Assembly: GCA_949358305.1 (NCBI GenBank)
Contig: OX442314.1
Coordinates: 44,400,581-44,464,580 of the forward strand
DNA from: Strigamia acuminata
Lineage: Eukaryota; Arthropoda; Chilopoda; Geophilomorpha; Linotaeniidae
Direction: 5' to 3'
DNA length: 64,000 bases
This document shows positions 41,101-51,907 of this stretch, piece by piece. The notes under the pieces were generated by a model, which searched no databases, was not told the origin of the DNA, and saw nothing but the letters and a program-made list of their open reading frames with translations. The position numbers and the translations under genes are program-made. Numbering within the stretch: the stretch's first letter is position 1; each line of letters opens with the position of its first letter.

Positions 41101-43159
41101 ACGCGTCGCACACCACTCGTAACTTCGTCGTTTCACGCTGTTCTTTGATTACCGGACTGTGGGGTAAATAATAGCAACTCTCGACATTGTTTGGTGTAAT
41201 AGGGACGTCCTCCAAAATGCCCTCTTCCAGTTGAGTCTGTATCACGGCCTTGTATTGCGCAAACATCTTGGGATCTCGCTTGAATCGACGCACCAAGTTC
41301 CAAAATCTTTTTAATGCTATGGAATAGTTGTCGTCTAGCTCGCTTTTGGCCACGAGCCAAGGCAATCGCACCTCGTAACGTTCTCCATTCCATCGCAAGG
41401 TTTTCTGAAAAGTCTCAAGTGCTTGTAAGTTTTCATCTTGTTTATCATTGTTAGTTTCGTGCAAAATCCCCAAAGTGTCAAGCTCCCAAAACTTCTGCAG
41501 TCTCAAGTCCAGTTTCTCCTCGTATTTGGCCAAGTGCACCTGCACAGTCAAACTGGATTCCTTCATTGTTGGTCCGCTCGATCCCACAACCGTCCAACCA
41601 AACAGAGTCTCAAGTCCAACAAGTCCCTGACCAAGTCGCTCGATTCGTCCCGTGACAATCTGCCAAAAATAATCAACACCGACTAAAATGGATACTTCTC
41701 CTTTTTTCACCGTCTCGTGGTCAGCATTCATTGGTATTCCTCGAGACTTCATCAACGCTTTGACACTGGGATTAATCGACTTGGTCACGGAACTCGTTAT
41801 CCACGGCACCACGATCGCATGAATTTCGATTTCTCCCTCGTTGCCGTTCGTCGACTTGAGTGTGACCTGCACCAGCTTGCGCTTCTCCGCCCGACTGTCG
41901 GTCTCTCCAAATGGCACGATGTTCATCTCTCGTTCCCCAATCTCCTTTGCTCCTAATTCTTGAGACAGCTTTTCAGTCACAAAAGTACGATGGCTTCCAC
42001 TGTCAAAGAAGCACTGGACGGCTTTGCATTTGGACTGAGACTCCACGTTGACTGTCATCACCTGAAAATACAAATTGGCAGGATTATGTTCGACCACCAC
42101 GGTCGCTTTGGTCTCTTCGTCGTCGCTATCCTCGCACAGCATCGAGTGGTGTTTTCTTTTGCACTTATCACAGCGCGCTTTTGATTTGCACACCGTTACC
42201 CTGTGTTGTTTGTCCAAACACAGAAAGCAACGTCCAGCACGCATGCAGTTCCTCCTTTTTTTGTGAGGGGGTAATGGGCACACTGTCGTCCCATGATCTG
42301 ACACTTCACAAAATATGCAGTCTGTTGAGCTCACCGACATTGCTGACACGGCAGGTACAGGCGTTTTCTTCTTGGGCCAATCTCGATCCTTATTGTTGGT
42401 GGTTTTGGCTGGTTTCTTGTCTTCAGTATGTGCTTCCTTCTGGTAATTATTAGCCTCGGCCGTCCTCTCACGCAAACCTATTTGCTTATTCAAATAAACT
42501 AAAAATGCTTTAATGTCACACTCATCGTCGTCTTCATTTTGCGCGAAACCGTTCGCCAGGACATCTGGAATGGCTGCCATCAATTTCGGGCTCAACAAAG
42601 CGCCAAACGTTGACACTTGCACCTCCAAATTTTCTAGACACCGCACATGCAACTCGAATTCGTCGTACAATTTGCGTAAACCCACCAAATCGTTATATTT
42701 CTTCACGGGCTGCACTCGCTCTAAAGCGCGGAGATGTGCATTTATGACGGTGCTTTTCTTACCAAATCTATTCGTGAGTAAAGTCTTGGCCGTTTCGTAA
42801 TTTGCATCGGTGGGAGCGAGTCCGGCAATTACACTAGCAGCTGGCCCTTCCAAGAGTGTTTTCAAGTACACTAGTTTGGCCAACGGTTTAATCTTGCTGT
42901 TCCCTGCCACTCCAATCTCAAAATTCGACCAAAACTCAAACCATTTGGTTGGATCACCATTATATTTCTCCATTTGTAAGGTGGGAAGTTTCATACTACC
43001 TCCATCATTGTCCGCCTCCGCCGCGTTCACTACCGCTGGTACATGCGCTTGAAGTTGAGCAGCAATTTGCGCGGTGATCGTCTGTTGATTCACCGCCATT
43101 TGAGCAGCTACAGTCGCTTCCAATTTCGCTTGATTTGCCGCCGCCGTCGTTTGTTTCAT
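38171..43159 (-). CDS. BEL-1 Gag-Pol polyprotein, intact, 1662 aa
   Basis: The chosen start is ATG 43159, just after the primer site; the frame is open further up into the LTR but without an ATG. Domains in order: BEL/Pao Gag (about 50-220, DUF1759-like), zinc-knuckle cluster with several CxxC/H pairs (281-342), aspartic protease with DSGS at 386, reverse transcriptase (about 640-830) with YVDD 808-811, RNase H-like region with CDAS (about 980) and TDS (about 1055), integrase zinc region H..H and CFICRR (about 1285-1325), integrase core D1355, D1414, E1464, and a C-terminal DUF5641-like domain (VRSCEIRLATGKRLKRPIQRL). No stop or frameshift. The stop lies inside the 3' LTR. Confidence 0.96.
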   Translation of the reverse strand: MKQTTAAANQAKLEATVAAQMAVNQQTITAQIAAQLQAHVPAVVNAAEADNDGGSMKLPTLQMEKYNGDPTKWFEFWSNFEIGVAGNSKIKPLAKLVYLKTLLEGPAASVIAGLAPTDANYETAKTLLTNRFGKKSTVINAHLRALERVQPVKKYNDLVGLRKLYDEFELHVRCLENLEVQVSTFGALLSPKLMAAIPDVLANGFAQNEDDDECDIKAFLVYLNKQIGLRERTAEANNYQKEAHTEDKKPAKTTNNKDRDWPKKKTPVPAVSAMSVSSTDCIFCEVSDHGTTVCPLPPHKKRRNCMRAGRCFLCLDKQHRVTVCKSKARCDKCKRKHHSMLCEDSDDEETKATVVVEHNPANLYFQVMTVNVESQSKCKAVQCFFDSGSHRTFVTEKLSQELGAKEIGEREMNIVPFGETDSRAEKRKLVQVTLKSTNGNEGEIEIHAIVVPWITSSVTKSINPSVKALMKSRGIPMNADHETVKKGEVSILVGVDYFWQIVTGRIERLGQGLVGLETLFGWTVVGSSGPTMKESSLTVQVHLAKYEEKLDLRLQKFWELDTLGILHETNNDKQDENLQALETFQKTLRWNGERYEVRLPWLVAKSELDDNYSIALKRFWNLVRRFKRDPKMFAQYKAVIQTQLEEGILEDVPITPNNVESCYYLPHSPVIKEQRETTKLRVVCDASSHGVRKLSLNDCLFTGPNLLPEVLNVLIDFRMYIFAATGDIEKAFHRIDVYVGDRDCLRIFWVHEEWDGEGPIKIRVLRYTRVLFGSKPSPFLLNATIREHLQKYRDQFKETIELIINKFYVDDFINSQLNDRKLLKTCQEVTEVLGEANMKMTKWISNSELVRATMVEEVNQLKKSSKVLGLVWGLEKDELSIEMSELMELYLLEEATKRQVIRVVASVFDPLGFCAPFTVTGKLIFQSLWKSKMEWDVTLPTEEAKKWSDWREQIPVLKQVKVPRWMGLGSDNSSAELHLFCDASPLAYGVVVYLKTRGECDNVVSFILSKSRIAPVKTITLPRLELLGALLASRLAMRLNRLSVKRVICWTDSTIALAWITSSKARTDPFVNRRIEEIRANAPEAEWRHVSGKENPADMLTRGLDAQEMVDDQTWWTGPTWLIQTEKEWPQLVNSTENDEDELDEMTNLIIDDDDGRESILNPVDYGCWTRLLKVTGWVMRFINNLRQKTRDGTSLTIAEMRAAENYWIREIQRIHYSKERKAIQMGRERDRMSTLGQVDCVLNNNDLLQVRTRVRWSEVNQETNGPCVLHDKHYLTGLIVRHAHGKVFHGGLSDTLAEIRTKYWIPRARSFVKRVIKDCFICRRVQGRLMQQQEAPLPLDRTKKADPFEVVGIDFAGPLYQRAGQKCYIIVFTCAVTRLIHLELATTMNTEDFIMALRRFFARRGVPTVIYSDNAKTFKWADADLRVLLSGIQTGELNNFLVTKCVEWKFIVERAAWWGGFWERMVQSVKTCLKKILGKRVLTFEELVTALCEVEAMINSRPISYVYGDANEREPLTPSHFLVGKRQVTLPGTHHHNTRELLSHSVELLKRWKLREKLIKQFWSRWRKEYLTELRVFKTAREKKELHKDDVVLIQDENQPRSVWLMGQVVDVFPGRDGKVRSCEIRLATGKRLKRPIQRLCVLESHEEIVENELNGAQCEN

Positions 43160-43165
43160 CAAGTT

Positions 43166-43183
43166 TCCCGGGTTTCGGCACCA
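43166..43183 (-). other. BEL-1 primer-binding site, tRNA-Phe
   Basis: The minus strand reads TGGTGCCGAAACCCGGGA one base after the 5' LTR. It is complementary to the 3' end of tRNA-Phe (…CCCGGGTTTCGGCACCA). The same site is present in BEL-2. Confidence 0.8.
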
Positions 43184-43184
43184 A

Positions 43185-43686
43185 TGTTGAATCCAACACA
43201 CTGCAAGCTTCGAAAAAGCAATCGATCGGTTTAAATAATGCAAGAGAGTCGCCTCTTGCAAATCCACTGGTTTCAATTGTTCAAAATCTTATTCGGGTTT
43301 GTCGCAACTCGAAGAATGTAAAGTTTCACGGCAAAAAATTCAGGCGGACACACGTTAGCTGGTTGCAAAAATTACACTGATTTTATTTCTCAAGTTTAAG
43401 ACAAAGAAAAGGTTAAAACAATACATTTGATTCCATTCGCCAATATATCGAATGACATCACAAAAAGGAGGTGTCAAAAAGGATTAAGGTTTATATCAAA
43501 ACGAATGTGGGTCAAATACAAAAAGTAGGTCAGATTTCTTAAATTCCAATCAAAAAGTCAAACACTAAAGCAAAGAATCAATTATTAATTAAAACACGAA
43601 CAAATAATTAAAAGACTAAAACAATTTCCACAAATTAACAAAAACAACATTTTTGTAAAAACACTTTCAAATTCTCAATTTTCACA
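43185..43686 (-). repeat. BEL-1 5' LTR
   Basis: 502 bp copy of 37681-38182 with two substitutions seen. Confidence 0.95.
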
Positions 43687-44339
43687 CCCAATGATGAAGG
43701 AGGCAGCCCGATCGGTGGGCGAAAAAATCAACCAAACAAGGAAACCATTCCTTCAAGTTTGTGACCGTTTGGCCATCCACCATGGCATGCGTCAATCCAC
43801 ACACCGCCTGGTTGCCCCTAGGCTGTCCCCTTTCGCAGGGTGGATTGGCCCAGCTGGGGAAGAAGGAAGCTGAGTGAAGGAAGTGAGAGAGACGTTGCTG
43901 GGAGAGCAGAGAGGAAGGATGTGCGATAGACGGGAGAGAAGTGTGTGCTGCTAAGATCCCAACGCCAGCAGAAGCAACCCTACCTGCTGCTGACTCTGCC
44001 CCTCTCACCATTCACCACTATGATGCTCAGTAACATGGTTTGGAGCCCGTTGCAGCTTCCATGAGCAGTTGCATGGATCGTACGAGGCGAGTACGGTAGA
44101 CTGTTCATCTAGAGTGATCGACCACATCACCGACGGGGCTCAGGCCCTGTGTGTGACTGGTCGTTTGCTGGTGTAGCATGCCTAATAGCACTGCCACACA
44201 TGGGTAGATGGGAGACTCCAACCCCTAGACAACGATTAAAGGCCAAAACCCAACAATCTGGGGTCCCTGTCTCATTTTTACGTGAGTATGCGTCCCTCTC
44301 ATTGTAGTACTGCAGTGGGTAAGACCATATCCAGTCACA

Positions 44340-44440
44340 ATATGTTCCTTTGTTTCTGTTGTAACAAGTCCAAAAGCAACAGGTATAGAATGATTCAAAC
44401 CATTCACTGTTAAGGCAATATACAATGGCATTCGTCAATT
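44340..44440 (-). pseudogene. Possible MULE transposase fragment
   Basis: A short minus-strand segment reads MPLYIALTVNGLNHSIPVAFGLV then TTETKEH, which resembles the core of MULE transposases (hydrophobic strand, then VPVAFGL, then an acidic residue before an aromatic-rich helix). It is only about 33 codons and directly abuts the outer end of the R1 right arm. The next 140 bases to 44575 are AT-rich with nothing seen. Confidence 0.35.
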
Positions 44441-44580
44441 AACTAAACAATGTTGCGCTAATTAAAATGTGGCGTGCCTTTGCCAATTTTGCAACGAATT
44501 TGTTCAATTTCAAGTTGGAGTGCATAGGAACGACACAAACGGATGACGAAATTGAAATTGGTTAGAACAAGTAAACCAAA

Positions 44581-45119
44581 TGTTAAACTTGAAGTAAATA
44601 AAAGTTGTTCAAAGTTTACCAATTAATTTCCAAAGTTCTCTGGATACAAATGATGTTTCTTGAAGTCAAGTTGAAAGTTGAAAATGGCGTTGGAGTTTCA
44701 AGGAAGCACGACCACACAGTTTAAGGTATAAAAGTACACTAATTTTATTCAAGTTATAAAGGAAACAGGTGATGTAAATGACGAGTTCGAAGAACCAATC
44801 ACAAGCAATCACGAGGTGGAGGTATGTAAATGACGCGCTCAAAGGACCAATGGCGAGCGCTTACAATTTCAGAGGAATAGAACATTCTTAAAAGGATTAA
44901 CGAATTAACATTCCAATTGTAAGAGATCAAGTTAAAACATTTAAATGGAAATAAAACATATTATGATACGAAAATATAACATACACAAATCAAATAAAAT
45001 CACAAGTAAAAAATGGAAATATAAATCAACAATACAATTCAATCAACACAATTATCAGTTTAAACAATATTAAAGAAATCCAAATAACAATTCACACGTA
45101 AAATCATCCGATTTTCACA
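44581..45119 (-). repeat. BEL-2 3' LTR
   Basis: 539 bp; in element orientation TGTGAAAATCGG...CAAGTTTAACA. The frame of the polyprotein ends just inside it. Confidence 0.93.
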
Positions 45120-48100
45120 CTGCCGGGCGGGGGATCGCCTGATTCTACTTCCAAGCGCACAAGACGTTGTATTGGTCGACGCATCTTTTCTCCACTGGCG
45201 AGTACCATTTCGCATGACCTGATTTTGTTATCTCGACCTCGCTTAACTTCGACCACTCGACCCATTTTCCATTTTAGGCGTGGTTTGAATGGCTCTTCAA
45301 TTATAACGACGTCGTCCAGCTGGAGTTCTCGCACGCCTGGTTTGCCCGTCTAAATTTTCAAATCTGTCAAATATTCCCGAGACCACCGATTCCAGAATGA
45401 GAGCAATACGCGTTGTTGATAGCGCCATTGCCGAACAAACTCCCTCTGAGTAGGTTCGATGTTGTCTGTCGTTCCCGAGTCGGGCAGGTGAGTCAACATC
45501 ACGCCGGTCAAAAAGTGTGCGGGCGTAAGTGGCTCAATTTCGTTTGGGTTGTCGTACACGTACGTGATTGGTCTGCGATTTATGACTGCTTCAGTTTGTA
45601 CAAGAAAAGTTCCGAGTTGGTAAAAGTTCAAGTGCGCTGAACCAATAGCTTTTCTCAAACATCTTTTGACCGTCTGCACCATTCTCTCCCAAAACCCGCC
45701 CCACCACGGTCCGTTTTCGACGATGAACTTCCATTCGATGCCTTTTTGGGCCAAATAATTTTGAAACGTCTCGTCCTTCGTGTGGTTCAGGAGTGCGGCG
45801 AGCTCTTTGTGGGCGCGGTGGAATGTGGTCCCGTTGTCGCTGTACATCGTCTTCGGGAGCCCCCTGCGACTGATAAAGCGCTCGAATGCTCCCAAAAAGT
45901 CTGTCGTTGCTAGTGAGGGCACCAATTCCAAGTGGACTGCCCGAATGGTAGCACAAGTAAATACAGCTACGTACGATTTAGTTTTCCGTCCTTTCACGAT
46001 TATGGGCCCCGCAAAGTCGACTCCGGTGACTGCGAACGGTTGAGTTTTGGACGTCCTGTCGGCTGGGAGGGCTCCTGGCACTTCCCGCATCAGTCGTCCG
46101 TTGATTTTTTTACAAATGACACACCGATCCAACATCGTCTTCAAGGTCCTCCTTGCGGATGGAGTCCAGTATTTTTCTCAAAACTTAGATAGCGTGGATG
46201 TCAGTCCGCAATGGAGGACCTGCAAATGTGAAAAATGCAAAATTAGTTCTGTAAGTTTGTGTTTAGGTGGCAAAATCAAAGGTTGAGTGGCAGTAGGCAA
46301 ATCTCGCGATTCATGTAGTCTGTTTCGCAGCTCGATTAATCCTATTTCGTTTAGTCGTGGATTCAGGTCCCGTAGCTTTGATTCTCCATGAACTGGTCTG
46401 CCATTCCTCATTCTTTCGATTTCTCGGCCATAAACTTCCGTTTGCGCAATTTTAATCAAACTGAATTTCGCGCGTGTCAGCTCGGCTGCTTTCAATGGGC
46501 CTCGATCTCGTCGACTGGCGTCTGTTTGCCGTTTCCCAGCGTTGTCTGCGAACCTGAAAACCCATGCCAGCGTTCGGATTGCCTTTGACAGCGATCCAAA
46601 CCTGTCAAACGGAAAAATATTAGTGGTTGTTTGCACTGCTTCGACGTGAATTTCTGCAATTTCTTCATCGTCTTGCTCTTCGACCGTTTCTGACGGCACT
46701 TTCGGCCATTCTTGGCGACTTCCGCGCAACCAGTCCGGCCCTTGCCACCAAAGTTGGTCAGATATCATGGCTTCCGCGTCCATCCCCCTCGTCAGACGGT
46801 CAGCTGGATTTTCTATTCCAGGCACGTGATTCCATTCTTCCACTCTTGATTTTTCTCTTATCTCCAAGACCCGATTGTGGACGAAGGTTGGCGGTCGTTT
46901 GGACGTATTCTTGATCCAGTGAAGGCATATCTGCGAATCTGTCCAAAAAAACATTTCACTTGGTGTCACCAACTCCTTAATTTGGTCGGAGAGGCGCACA
47001 GCAATCAATGCTCCCATGAGTTCGAGTTTTGGTAATGTTAGTGGTTTGACAGGAGCAACACGACACTTTGAAATTATAAAGGAGGTTTCGATTAAATCAC
47101 CAGTACTGTTCTGTATATAGGCCACTGCCCCGTATGCCTTCGGACTTGCGTCGCAAAATATGTACACTTCGCACTGGTCGAACTCGTCCAATCCTAGCCA
47201 ACGTGGAACTTGAATGTATTTTAGCGTGGGAATTTGGTTTGTCCATTTTTTCCAGTCAGTGAGCAATTCGTTGCCCAATTCGTCGTCCCATGGCAGGTTC
47301 TTGAGCCACAGGAATTGGAAGAACATTCGTGCAGTTACCGTGAATGGTGTGGCAAATCCTAAAGGGTCGAATATTTGAGACGTTATTTTTATTACTTCCC
47401 TTTTCGTTGTTTTCCTGCAAGGCGGGCAATTTTCCTCAACCGCCAGGCCCAATTCGTCCGAGTTTGGGTTCCACTTGACTCCCAACACTTTGGTTTCTTC
47501 ATCCGACATCAACTGTGAGTCAGTGGGATTTTCCTCGCGAAATTTGGCTCTTAGTTCTGGTGAATTGGTTTGCCACTTGGCGAGTTCCATGCCGGCTGCT
47601 ACAAAAATCAGATTAGATTGTCGGAATGTTACCAGTGCTTCAGCGTCGTTTTTGAGCGAAGAGATGAAGTCGTCCACGTATAGATATCGCAGCAGTAACT
47701 TCACAGTTTCGGGGTATTGTTTCTCGAACTTGCGCAGATGGTGTCGAATGGTCGCGCTCAACAAAAATGGGCTTGGTGTAGCGCCAAACAATACTCGAGT
47801 CTGTCGCAGTATTTTCAACAGTGCTTTTCCTACACCGTCCCAGTGTTCATCAATCCAGAAGAATCTTGTTGCGTCGCGGTCCTTCAAGGCGATTTCGATC
47901 ATGTGAAACGCCTTTTTGATGTCTCCCACGATGGCCACTCTTCCGAGACGAAATCCCAACAGCACAAATATTAATGACGGCAAAAAATTGATACCTTTCG
48001 ACAAGCAGTCGTTCAAGGAGAGATGTCCCTTTCGATGTGAAGATGCATCAAATACCACTCTCAATTTCGTGGTTACGCGTTCTTCCTTGATGACTGGGCT

Positions 48101-50392
48101 GTGTGGCATGTAGTAAATTGGTCCTGTTGCCGTTTGATTCGGAATTTCTTCAACAATGCCTGTTTTCAGTTGTTCGTCGATGACTTTCTTGTATTCCAAA
48201 TACAGGTTGGGTTGTTTTCTGAAACGACGGATTAGTGACATGATACGTTGCTCGGCGCCTCGATAGTTGTCGTCCAGCTCGTTGCTATTCACAATCCACG
48301 GCAGCTCCACTGAATAATTCGAACCCGTCCACTTGATTGCCTTTTCGAACTTTTCCAACGTCTCAGCGTCGTCGTTCGTTTCGACCGACTCGTGGCGGAC
48401 TCCGATCGGTTCCAGCTCCCACATCCGGCGCAAAAGATCATCTGTTGATGGGGTAAGTGTTATTTTGTTAATTCTCACCGGTGCAGCAATGACTCTCGTT
48501 CCGTTTGTAGTCTGTCCGTGTAATGTCCAACCAAATTTCGTTTTTACTGCAATTAAGTTTTCTTCCAAAAATTCTGTTTGTCCAGTCATCACTCGCCAGT
48601 AATGGTCCACTCCAATTAGCAGGTCCACTTCCTTCGAATGCAACGCGACTTGCTTGCAGGCCACTTCGATTTTTCTTCGTTGTAGTTCCGCTTTGAGTTG
48701 TTTGTTCGGTTGTTCTCCAGGAGTGGACGTGACGTGGTCAGCTTCGATGGCTTCAATTGTGACTGCTGGCGACTTTGAGTTGGCGGGGCTGAGGACTAAC
48801 TCGACTCTGTTGCGAACTTCTGATCTGGGCTCTTGCCCAAACACGGCCAAATTTATCGTTTCAGTGCCTAAAATTCTCAAATTCAGTTTTTTAGTCAACT
48901 CAGAGCGTATGAAGGTACGTTGGGCTCCCCCATCGATATAGCACACTCCCAAAGCTGAGTGTGTTGGTCCGGCCATCTTCACCATCTGCACCATCAAAAA
49001 TTCGGACTTGGGTGGACAGGTGGTAACGACTGCGTTGGTGTGGGTGATTCCCTCGCCGGCTTCTGTAGCTTTTGGTGTGTCGCACACGTGGGTGTGATGC
49101 GCTCCCTCACAGCTGTAACATTTCATGCGAGTCCTGCATTCTTCAGTCTTGTGGGGCACTTTCCCCAAGCATCTCATGCAAATTCCTTTTTTCTGCAGCT
49201 TTTTACGTCTCTCCTCCATCGTGAGCGGGCATCTTTTCCGGTTATGTTCTGCTGAATCACAAAATTGACACTTCATTATTAATACTGACAATTGTGACGC
49301 TGATCCAGATCGAGGCTCCTTCTCCTTTCGGTTGAATCGCCCCTTGTTGGTGTAATTGCTGTCCCCTCCCGACGTTTTGTTGTTGGTCGCATCTGGCTTC
49401 GACTGAGTTTTTAGCATGTCGTACTTGGCGTGTTTAGCAATGTGATCACTCAACCAATCCATTAACCTCGTTATCGATCGCTCTCCATCGCAGTCTTTGT
49501 CATATTCCATGATGATACTACGTGGAACTGCAGACGACAGCACGGGAAAAATGGTCCGCTGTATTTCCGCCAGTGGTACTTCGATGTTGGCTAGATTCTC
49601 TATGTTGACTTCCACGTGTCTGTGCAGCTTCTGTAAACCTATTCGATCTCGCTCGCTGCTAACAGATGGCAAATTTATGAGGTTAGACAAGTATTTATTC
49701 TCGAGTACGATTTTGTCGCCGTATTTCTTCTGCAGACGTGCGATTGCGACGGTGTAATTTCCTGCGGTGATCTCGAGTGCTTTTATATCGTCGAGCGCCT
49801 CTCCAACCAGGTAATTTCTTAAATATAAAAGCTTATTCGTTCCGTCCAGTTGATCGTCGTCGCCGACTTGGATCGAAAACGTCTTCCAAAACCCTCCCCA
49901 TTCTTCTGGCTTACGTCCGTCAAACTTAGGTATTTCGAGTGGCTTACGTTTGATGAATGGTTGACCGTTCGTCGGTGTTGTGCGTGGTGTTGCTGCCGTC
50001 ACTGCTGCGGTAATAGCCGCCGCTAGTGCGTCGATGTCCGCCGGTTGCGCGTCCGCGTTCGGTCGTATGTTCTGGGGTAAATTAGGTGGGTAATTCATTT
50101 GAGTGTACCTGCCTAAGTCGGCTTTTGATGCGGCCAAGCGGTCCTCCAGTGCGTCGAGTGCTAGCACGGTTTCGTCAATCTCCTGGTCGCTTCTTGCTTG
50201 GTCCAGTGTGGCGTCAAACGTTAGTTGCACTCGCTTCTGCTTTTGTTCGAGCTGTTGCAGCCATAATTCAATTGTGGCTTGCGGAATTGCAGCTCTCCCA
50301 TTCAGCGCAGTGGTGATCGTGGTCAGGAGTGTTTCTGTGACCATCATGGCCGCTCGGAATGCTTTGTTCTTTAACTCGAAATTTCTCACCAT
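45104..50392 (-). pseudogene. BEL-2 Gag-Pol with two in-frame stops
   Basis: ATG at 50392. One frame of 1763 codons runs to 45104 but holds TGA at 46180-46178 and TAG at 45352-45350. Domains: coiled-coil Gag (1-330, DUF1759-like), zinc knuckles CQFC and CMRC/CYSC (about 375-440), protease with IDGGAQRTF, reverse transcriptase with LYVDD, RNase H-like CDAS and TDS, integrase zinc region, integrase core (GVDFAG, SDNGTTF, FWERM) and the C-terminal SCEMVLASG domain. The TGA falls between the paired His and the CVIC cysteines of the integrase zinc region; TAG separates the core from the C-terminal domain. Everything else is open, so the copy died recently or relies on readthrough. Confidence 0.93.
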
Positions 50393-50428
50393 TTTAGTAG
50401 ATTTGTTAGATAAATTCGGAATTTAAAA

Positions 50429-50449
50429 TGTTCCCGGGTTTCGGCACCA
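50429..50449 (-). other. BEL-2 primer-binding site, tRNA-Phe
   Basis: Minus strand TGGTGCCGAAACCCGGGA (complement of about 50432-50449), one base after the 5' LTR, the same as in BEL-1. Confidence 0.8.
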
Positions 50450-50450
50450 A

Positions 50451-50989
50451 TGTTAAACTTGAAGTAAATAAAAGTTGTTCAAAGTTTACCAATTAATTTC
50501 CAAAGTTCTCTGGATACAAATGATGTTTCTTGAAGTCAAGTTGAATGTTGAAAATGGCGTTGGAGTTTCAAGGAAGCACGACCACACAGTTTAAGGTATA
50601 AAAGTACACTAATTTTATTCAAGTTATAAAGGAAACAGGTGATGTAAATGACGAGTTCGAAGAACCAATTACAAGCAATCACGAGGTGGAGGTATGTAAA
50701 TGACGCGCTCAAAGGACCAATGGCGAGCGCTTACAATTTCAGAGGAATAGGACATTCTTAAAAGGATTAACGAATTAACATTCCAATTGTAAGAGATCAA
50801 GTTAAAACATTTAAATGGAAATAAAACATATTATGATACGAAAATATAACATACACAAATCAAATAAAATCACAAGTAAAAAATGGAAATATAAATCAAC
50901 AATACAATTCAATCAACGCAATTATGAGTTTAAACAATATTAAAGAAATCCAAATAACAATTCACACGTAAAATCATCCGATTTTCACA
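50451..50989 (-). repeat. BEL-2 5' LTR
   Basis: 539 bp partner of 44581-45119, with about five substitutions. Confidence 0.93.
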
Positions 50990-50994
50990 CCAAA

Positions 50995-51339
50995 AAAACT
51001 ACGTTTTTGAAAAAGGCTTTTATGCTGTACATTTTGGCATCCATTAAAAAACACGGGTTCCGCCAGGTGGCGCTCCGGTTTGCTGCTTACATTTTGCCGT
51101 GTATCAGAATTTCAATTCGTACTTCCAGTCCACAGCGCTTAAAAATGAGTCTTTTTTTTTCTTCTTTTTTTTATAATGTGTGGAATGACCTATTCTAGGG
51201 CTTGACGAAATCCAAAATTTAATTTTTTGTTACGCTGAATTGATTTTTGGAAAAAACACCCAAAATTACACAAACCGAAAGTTGAAACACACACACAAAT
51301 GTTCAAGGTACGGTAAGTTAAATAAAAGCCTTTAATTAT
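50995..51339. other. Unassigned stretch
   Basis: AT-rich with a short plus-strand open frame (51007-51198) lacking a domain. Nothing else seen. Confidence 0.35.
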
Positions 51340-51612
51340 TATCTTGATGGCCTTTAATCGTTAGTCTAGAGGTTGGAGACTCCCATCACCCATGTGTTGT
51401 CTGTGCCGCTGAGTCTTCGACAAATCTAAAAAAATTAATAAAAAATTAATAAAATAAATCATTAAAATCAAAACATGATTAACAGGACAAACAAGATTTC
51501 ATTCAACCAACAATCTGGAGTCTCTTGTCATTATTACATGAGTATGCGTCCCAAACCATGGTAACCAGTCCCCAGGCTGCCATGGCAAAGGTCATACCAG
51601 TCACATATTTTA
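51340..51612. mobile_element. R1 short internal-deletion derivative
   Basis: Left outer arm (GGCCTTTAATCGTTAGTCTAGAGGTTGGAG) and right outer arm (CCAACAATCTGG...GAGTATGCGTCCC...GGTCATACCAGTCACA) are both present, separated by only about 90 AT-rich bases. The central ORF is gone. Confidence 0.5.
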
Positions 51613-51663
51613 GTATTTATTATTATTAATTTTGAGTAATTATGATTCTTTTTCTCATTTTAG

Positions 51664-51790
51664 ATGTGCTCAAGAAAGGTGTGGCAGGATAATTCCTATT
51701 TTTGAATTACTGGAAGTGCAATTTAAATCTATTAACCGTATACAAGTTCCCACAGCAATCCGTCGTAGTTGTAATACACCAATTTGGTTT
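51664..51790 (+). other. R2 exon-like block with paired cysteines
   Basis: Bounded by TTTTAG and GTAAGT, it reads CAQERCGRIIPIFELLEVQF then VPTAIRRSCNTPIWF. Copies at 56224-56350 and 61780-61830 show the same protein with CA..TCGRIIPVFEFLEVQF and FCPNCDSPI. The CxxxxC...CxxC spacing suggests a zinc ribbon. Copy B carries stops, copy D is truncated, and no full gene is visible. Confidence 0.4.
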
Positions 51791-51907
51791 GTAAGTGTTT
51801 TTCATTTAATTTTATTTTTTATTTTAAAGCGATTTGGTGTATTGATTAGTGCTCACCAAATCCAGCAATAAGAAAAAAAATGTATTTACTTATATATATC
51901 TGTTTAA

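Larger units (their letters stand above)
37681..43686 (-). mobile_element. BEL/Pao LTR retrotransposon BEL-1, complete, 6.0 kb
   Basis: LTRs of 502 bp (37681-38182 and 43185-43686) differ at only two positions by eye (near 37834-37838). The perfect 5-bp target duplication is CCCAA (37676-37680 and 43687-43691). It is on the minus strand with the 5' LTR at 43185. R1 copy 2 preserves the empty site at about 61221. Confidence 0.97.
36674..44333. mobile_element. R1 long-inverted-repeat element, copy 1 (split by BEL-1)
   Basis: Left arm 36674-37015 and right arm about 43930-44333 are inverted, diverged copies of each other. Shared blocks include GGGACTGG/CCAGTC ends, GACGC..ACTCACGTAA against TTACGTGAGTATGCGTC, TTGGCCTTTAAT..CTAGGGGTTGGAG, and ATACTACTGAGCATCACAGTGGTGAATGG. 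Between them is about 0.9 kb of unique sequence with an ORF also found in copy 2. Without BEL-1 and one target duplication the element is about 1.65 kb. The superfamily is undetermined; long arms and a nearby MULE-like fragment hint at Mutator-like but do not prove it. Confidence 0.65.
44581..50989 (-). mobile_element. BEL/Pao LTR retrotransposon BEL-2, 6.4 kb, with broken ORF
   Basis: LTRs of 539 bp (44581-45119 and 50451-50989) differ at about five positions by eye. The perfect 5-bp target duplication is CCAAA (44576-44580 and 50990-50994). Minus strand. It shares the tRNA-Phe primer site and the TGTGAAAAT LTR start with BEL-1 but is otherwise a different family. Confidence 0.96.

Noticed and set aside
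43160-43276. Upstream extension of the BEL-1 polyprotein into its LTR
   Set aside because: The upstream start would be TTG and would cross the primer site; the ATG at 43159 fits better.
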